Shown in pieces: positions 60,253-64,000 of a stretch of 64,000 nt of DNA. Under the pieces are notes generated by a model. It saw only the letters and a program-made list of their open reading frames with translations, did not search any database and had not been told where the DNA came from. The stretch is from positions 5,270,001 through 5,334,000 of the forward strand of contig NZ_JAUSRB010000002.1 of assembly GCF_030811595.1 (NCBI RefSeq), given 5' to 3'. A program made the translations under genes and the position numbers. Source of the DNA: Streptosporangium brasiliense (GTDB lineage: Bacteria; Actinomycetota; Actinomycetes; Streptosporangiales; Streptosporangiaceae). Each line of letters opens with the position of its first letter. The stretch's first letter is position 1.

Positions 60253-62364
60253 TCAGTTTCCCGTCGTCTCGCCCTTGTCGGCCCCGGTCCGTGCGAGGCT
60301 CCCCTTGGCGGCGGCGGCCACGCGCTCGGCGGTCAGTCCGAACTGCTCGAAAAGGGTCTTGTAGGGAGCCGAGGCGCCGAAGTGCTCCAGGCTGACCACT
60401 TCCCCTTCATCTCCCACGAACTGCCGCCAGCCCAGCGCGATTCCCGCTTCGACGGCGACGCGCGCGCGGACCGCCGAGGGCAGCACCGTCTGCTGGTAGG
60501 CCGCGTCCTGGGCCTGGAACCACTCGACGCAGGGCATCGACACGACCCGGGCCGGGATGCCCTCGGCCTCCAGCATCGCGCGGGCCTCCACGGCGAGCTG
60601 GACCTCCGAGCCGGTGCCGATCAGGATCACCTCGGGCTGGCCGTTGGAGGCGTCCTCCAGGACGTAGGCGCCGCGGGCGACCTTCGTGGCGTCGGCGGTG
60701 CCCGCGTAGACCGGGAGGTTCTGGCGGGTCAGCGCCAGCGCGGCCGGGCGGTCGCCGTGCTCCAGCACGACCCGCCAGGCGGCGGCGGTCTCGTTGGCGT
60801 CGGCCGGGCGGACGACGTCCAGACCCGGGATGGCGCGCAGCGCCCACAGGTGCTCGACCGGCTGGTGGGTCGGGCCGTCCTCGCCCAGGCCGATGGAGTC
60901 GTGCGTCCACACGTAGGTGACCGGCAGCTTCATCAGCGCCGCCAGCCGTACGGCGGGGCGCATGTAGTCGCTGAAGACCAGGAACGTGCCGCCGTAGGGG
61001 CGGGTGCCGTTGTGCAGCGCGATGCCGTTGAGGATCGACCCCATGCCGTGCTCGCGGATGCCGAAGTGCAGGGTGCGCCCGTAGCGGTTGCCCGGGAACT
61101 CCTTGGTCTGGTATTCCTCCGGGATGAAGGACGGCTCGCCCTTCATCGTGGTGTTGTTGGACTCGGCCAGGTCGGCCGAACCGCCCCACAGCTCGGGCAG
61201 CACGGGCGCGAGGCTGTTGAGCACCTCGCCGGAGGCCTTGCGGGTGGCGACGGCGGCGCCGGGCTCGAAGGACGGCAGCGCCTCGGCCCAGCCCGACGGC
61301 AGCCGCCGCGCGCTGATCCGGTCGAACTCGGCCGCCCGCTCGGGGTTGGCCGAGCGCCAGTTCTGGTAGGCCTTCTCCCACTCGGAGTGGGCCGCGCGGC
61401 CGCGCTCGACGACCTTGCGGGCGTGCTCCAGCACCTCGGCCGGGACGTCGAAGCTCTTGGCCGGGTCCTGGCCCATGACCGTCTTGGTGGCGGCGATCTC
61501 CTCGGCGCCCAGGGCCGAGCCGTGGGCCTTGCCGGTGTTCTGCTTGTTCGGGGCGGGCCAGCCGATGACGGTGCGCAGGCGGATGAACGACGGCCGGTCG
61601 GTCTCGGCGCGCGCGGCCTCCAGGGCCTGGTGCAGCGCCTCGACGTCCTCGGTGTATTCGCCGTCGTTGGTCCAGTCGACCGTCTGGACGTGCCAACCGT
61701 AGGCCTCGTAGCGCTTGGCGATGTCCTCGCTCAGCGCGATCTGGGTGTCGTCCTCGATCGAGATGTGGTTGCTGTCGAAGACGACGACCAGGTTGCCCAG
61801 CTTCTGGTGACCGGCGATGGCGCTGACCTCGTGGCTGACGCCCTCCTCGATGTCACCCTCGGAGGCGATGCACCAGATCATGTGGTCGAACGGGCTGGTG
61901 CCCGGGGCCGCGTCCGGGTCGAAGAGGCCGCGCTCGCGGCGGGCGGCCATGGCCATGCCCACCGCGTTGCCCAGCCCCTGGCCCAGCGGGCCGGTGGTGG
62001 TCTCCACGCCGACGGTGTGCCCGTGCTCCGGGTGGCCCGGGGTCAGGCTGCCCCACTGGCGCAGCCCCTTCAGATCGTCCAGGGACAGGCCGTAGCCCGA
62101 AAGGAAGAGCTGGATGTAAAGCGTCAGACTGGTGTGTCCAGCGGAAAGAACAAAACGGTCCCGGCCCACCCAGGTGGGGTCGGAAGGGTCGTGCCGCAAC
62201 GTCTGCTGGAAAAGCAGGTACGCGGCGGGCGCGAGGCTCATCGCGGTGCCCGGGTGGCCCGAACCCGCCTTCTCTACCGCGTCCATTGCCAGGGCCCGGA
62301 CGACGTCGACCGCCTGACGGTCCAGGTCGCTCCATTCAAGGGCTGGCACGAGTTCGCTGCTCAA
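60253..62364 (-). CDS. tkt: Transketolase
   Basis: A 703-residue thiamine-diphosphate transketolase, first gene of the operon. Motifs are GSGHPGTAMSLAPAAYLL near 33, GHTSLTLYIQLFLSGYG near 70, the TPP motif CIASEGDIEEGVSHE near 162-176, and the second-domain TYVWTHDSIGLGEDGPTHQP near 485. The TTG at 62364 is chosen because it gives the normal N-terminus (LSSELVPALEWSDLD) and has GGAG about eight bases upstream; the open frame continues another 82 codons without family similarity. Confidence 0.95.
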   Translation of the reverse strand: MSSELVPALEWSDLDRQAVDVVRALAMDAVEKAGSGHPGTAMSLAPAAYLLFQQTLRHDPSDPTWVGRDRFVLSAGHTSLTLYIQLFLSGYGLSLDDLKGLRQWGSLTPGHPEHGHTVGVETTTGPLGQGLGNAVGMAMAARRERGLFDPDAAPGTSPFDHMIWCIASEGDIEEGVSHEVSAIAGHQKLGNLVVVFDSNHISIEDDTQIALSEDIAKRYEAYGWHVQTVDWTNDGEYTEDVEALHQALEAARAETDRPSFIRLRTVIGWPAPNKQNTGKAHGSALGAEEIAATKTVMGQDPAKSFDVPAEVLEHARKVVERGRAAHSEWEKAYQNWRSANPERAAEFDRISARRLPSGWAEALPSFEPGAAVATRKASGEVLNSLAPVLPELWGGSADLAESNNTTMKGEPSFIPEEYQTKEFPGNRYGRTLHFGIREHGMGSILNGIALHNGTRPYGGTFLVFSDYMRPAVRLAALMKLPVTYVWTHDSIGLGEDGPTHQPVEHLWALRAIPGLDVVRPADANETAAAWRVVLEHGDRPAALALTRQNLPVYAGTADATKVARGAYVLEDASNGQPEVILIGTGSEVQLAVEARAMLEAEGIPARVVSMPCVEWFQAQDAAYQQTVLPSAVRARVAVEAGIALGWRQFVGDEGEVVSLEHFGASAPYKTLFEQFGLTAERVAAAAKGSLARTGADKGETTGN

Positions 62365-62671
62365 GTGCTCGATCTCCGGATCTTGTCGTGTGATGGTGGC
62401 GCCGGTTTGGCTTTTCCCGCCCACACCGGACCCTAACGGGTCGGCCTCGCTACCGTTGCGTAGGCCGATCCGGGGCGAGCCCACAGGAGTGGTGAGCTGC
62501 GCGGACGGAACGCCCACGAGGCATCCCGTCGTGCCGCCCCCGCACCCCATGCCGGAACCGGCCACCCCAACAACTACAGTTGAGTCTTCAAGGCTGGCTG
62601 GTGCCCGCATTCACGGATTCGCTCTAATCAGAGGTTACGCGTTGACCCCGCACGTGCAGGAAGCGCCTTAG
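62365..62671. promoter_or_regulatory. 307-bp divergent control region between tkt and ctaB
   Basis: This gap must hold the promoters of the pentose phosphate operon (leftward) and of ctaB (rightward). It contains a short palindrome, CAACT-AC-AGTTG, at 62571-62582, that could be an operator half way between the genes. No convincing -35/-10 pair stands out and no RNA element was recognised. Confidence 0.4.
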
Positions 62672-63625
62672 ATGGTGCTGACCGACAAGCAATCGACGGC
62701 CCCGTCGGCGACGGGCGCGACGGACGCCGTCGCGCCGCGTTCGCTCGGCGACGTCGTGAAGGCCTACGTCGCCCTCACCAAGCCGCGGATCATCGAGCTG
62801 CTGCTGATCACGACGCTGCCGGTGATGTTCCTGGCCGCCCGTGGCCTGCCGCCGCTGTGGATCGCCGTGTCCACCCTGGTGTTCGGCACCCTGTCGGCGG
62901 GCAGCGCGAACGCGCTGAACTGCTACATCGACCGTGACATCGACGCCGCGATGCGCCGCACCCGGCGCCGGCCGCTGGCCCGCGACCAGGTCCCGCCGGG
63001 CAACGCGCTGATTTTCGGGGTCGTCCTCGGCGTGCTGTCCACTCTTGGCCTCGGCTTGACGGTGAATTGGCTCGCGGCCGGCCTGTCGCTGGCGGCCAAC
63101 CTGTTCTACGTCCTCGTCTACTCGATGATCCTGAAGCGGCGGACCTCCCAGAACGTGGTGTGGGGGGGCCTGGCGGGGTGCATGCCGGTGCTGATCGGCT
63201 GGGCCGGCATCACCGGCAGCCTCGACTGGGCCCCGGTGGTGCTGTTCGGCGTGGTCTTCTTCTGGACCCCGCCGCACACCTGGACCCTCGCCATGCGCTA
63301 CAAGGAGGACTACGCCGCCGCGAAGGTCCCCATGCTCCCGGTGGTCGCCACCGAGCGCCGCGTGGTGCTGGAGAGCATCGCCTACACCTGGGCGACGGTG
63401 CTGTGCTCGCTGCTGCTGTGGCCGATCGCCGGAACCACGCTGCTCTACCCCGCCGTGGCCGTCGTCCTCGGCGCCGCCTGCCTGTGGGAGGTCTACCGCC
63501 TCCTCGGCCGCGTCAATGCCGGCAAGACCGGCGTGGACCTGCGCCCGATGCGCTTCTTCCACTGGTCCAACGCCTATCTGGCGCTGCTGTTCCTCGCCGT
63601 CGCCGTCGACTCGATGCTTGTCTGA
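62672..63625 (+). CDS. ctaB: Protoheme IX farnesyltransferase (heme O synthase)
   Basis: A 317-residue UbiA-family membrane enzyme that adds a farnesyl group to heme B to make heme O for terminal oxidases. Eight to nine helices are evident. The prenyl-diphosphate Mg site is NCYIDRDIDAAMRRTRRRPL at about 90-109, and the second acidic-loop area is TLAMRYKEDYAAAKVPMLPV near 210. Other signs are LTKPRIIELLLITTLP near 36. ATG 62672 has GCAGGAAG upstream. Placement divergent from tkt is standard in actinobacteria. Confidence 0.95.
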   Translation: MVLTDKQSTAPSATGATDAVAPRSLGDVVKAYVALTKPRIIELLLITTLPVMFLAARGLPPLWIAVSTLVFGTLSAGSANALNCYIDRDIDAAMRRTRRRPLARDQVPPGNALIFGVVLGVLSTLGLGLTVNWLAAGLSLAANLFYVLVYSMILKRRTSQNVVWGGLAGCMPVLIGWAGITGSLDWAPVVLFGVVFFWTPPHTWTLAMRYKEDYAAAKVPMLPVVATERRVVLESIAYTWATVLCSLLLWPIAGTTLLYPAVAVVLGAACLWEVYRLLGRVNAGKTGVDLRPMRFFHWSNAYLALLFLAVAVDSMLV

Positions 63626-63714
63626 GCGGCCCGGCCGGGCCGCGGCGGGCGCTGCGCTCCCGGGAATCCCCCGCCGTCGTGCACGGCGAGGACGTCAGCG
63701 GTTACGGTTGCCAC

Positions 63715-64000
63715 ATGGCAAGCCGTGATCCTCGGTGGGTGTTCAAGGACCGCCCGTCTGTCGCGCTGATCGCCGGTCTTGTCGTGGCCGGGCTGTGCGC
63801 GCTGGCGTCGTTCTCCTTCGACGTGCTGAACGGCGATCCGGTCTACTTCTTCATCGCGCTCGCGCTGGCCCTGGCGCCGGTCCCGGTGCTGCTGGCCGCG
63901 GTGCTCGCGCTGGACCGCATGGAGCCGGAGCCGCGGAGCAACCTGATCTTCGCGTTCGCCTGGGGAGCGGGCGTGGCGGTCCTGGTCGCGGGCCTGATCA
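63715..64000 (+). CDS. PrsW family intramembrane metalloprotease, 5' part
   Basis: The first 95 codons of a membrane protein that runs off the window. It starts at ATG 63715 (MASRDPRWVFKDRPSVA), shows three hydrophobic segments, and has LALDRMEPEPRSNLIFAFAWG, a sequence found at the beginning of PrsW-type proteases, whose catalytic Glu/His motifs would lie further downstream. In Bacillus PrsW starts anti-sigma cleavage; actinobacterial relatives are mostly uncharacterised. Confidence 0.78.
   Translation, partial: MASRDPRWVFKDRPSVALIAGLVVAGLCALASFSFDVLNGDPVYFFIALALALAPVPVLLAAVLALDRMEPEPRSNLIFAFAWGAGVAVLVAGLI

Noticed and set aside
62365..62610. 82-codon upstream extension of transketolase
   Set aside because: It has no similarity to the family, while TTG 62364 has a ribosome site and gives the usual N-terminus.

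Overview
The window is a 64 kb stretch of a very GC-rich chromosome from a mycelial-type actinobacterium. Gene content fits the order Streptosporangiales or a close relative: WhiA, RbpA, TlyA, the SteA/SteB pair, a mycothiol-type DinB enzyme and OpcA are all present, and GTG and TTG starts are common. The genus cannot be fixed from the sequence alone. Most of the window is conserved chromosomal backbone. There is no prophage, insertion sequence, CRISPR array or tRNA gene.

Layout. 1-2100: end of an rRNA operon (23S 3' part, 5S, strong terminator). 2.1-5.4 kb: a decayed MarR-type fragment, then an unusual 911-residue Arg/Gly/Asp-rich repeat protein with a helical-repeat core and an acidic tail. 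5.4-11.5 kb: metallo-beta-lactamase-fold hydrolase, an SSB-like protein, a DUF1015 protein, a TPR protein, a HAD phosphatase, an SCP2-like protein and a low-complexity tract. 11.3-21 kb: a tightly overlapping run of small protein-tlyA-nadK-recN-steA-steB-PNPT-like-MurJ-like-glycosyltransferase, joining rRNA methylation, NADP synthesis, DNA repair and envelope/cytokinesis functions. 21-24 kb: a manganese riboswitch with its TerC-family gene, then psd-pssA for phosphatidylethanolamine synthesis.

24-34.6 kb: the reverse-strand pair MBL hydrolase/DinB enzyme, uvrA, two Rieske lipoproteins, then the coupled set uvrC-rapZ-yvcK-whiA. 35-39 kb: gap-pgk-tpiA-secG and rbpA; an operator-like palindrome resembling DasR/GntR sites sits in the presumed gap promoter. 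39-41.3 kb: a TetR regulator with two palindromic operators facing a strong promoter, a 70-residue orphan protein and a group-2 sigma factor. 41.7-50.9 kb: a MurG-like transferase, DUF488, an MFS transporter, an amidohydrolase/FAD-oxidase pair with a 16-codon coupling ORF between them, an ACT-GNAT protein, a stand-alone Clp N-domain protein and an adenosine deaminase. 51-54 kb: the most accessory-looking part, with a small membrane protein, a decaying MerR gene that still has its operator, a BtrH-like (papain-fold) protein and a methyltransferase.

54-62.4 kb (reverse strand): tkt-tal-pgi-zwf-opcA-pgl, a nearly complete pentose phosphate operon, with ctaB and a partial PrsW-type protease gene divergent from it. 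Metabolically the window combines lower glycolysis, the pentose phosphate pathway and a YvcK/RapZ-type carbon control module. The strongest candidates for something undescribed are the repeat protein beside the rRNA operon, the TetR/70-aa/sigma locus, the steAB-linked lipid-sugar genes and the MerR-remnant/BtrH-like/methyltransferase island.
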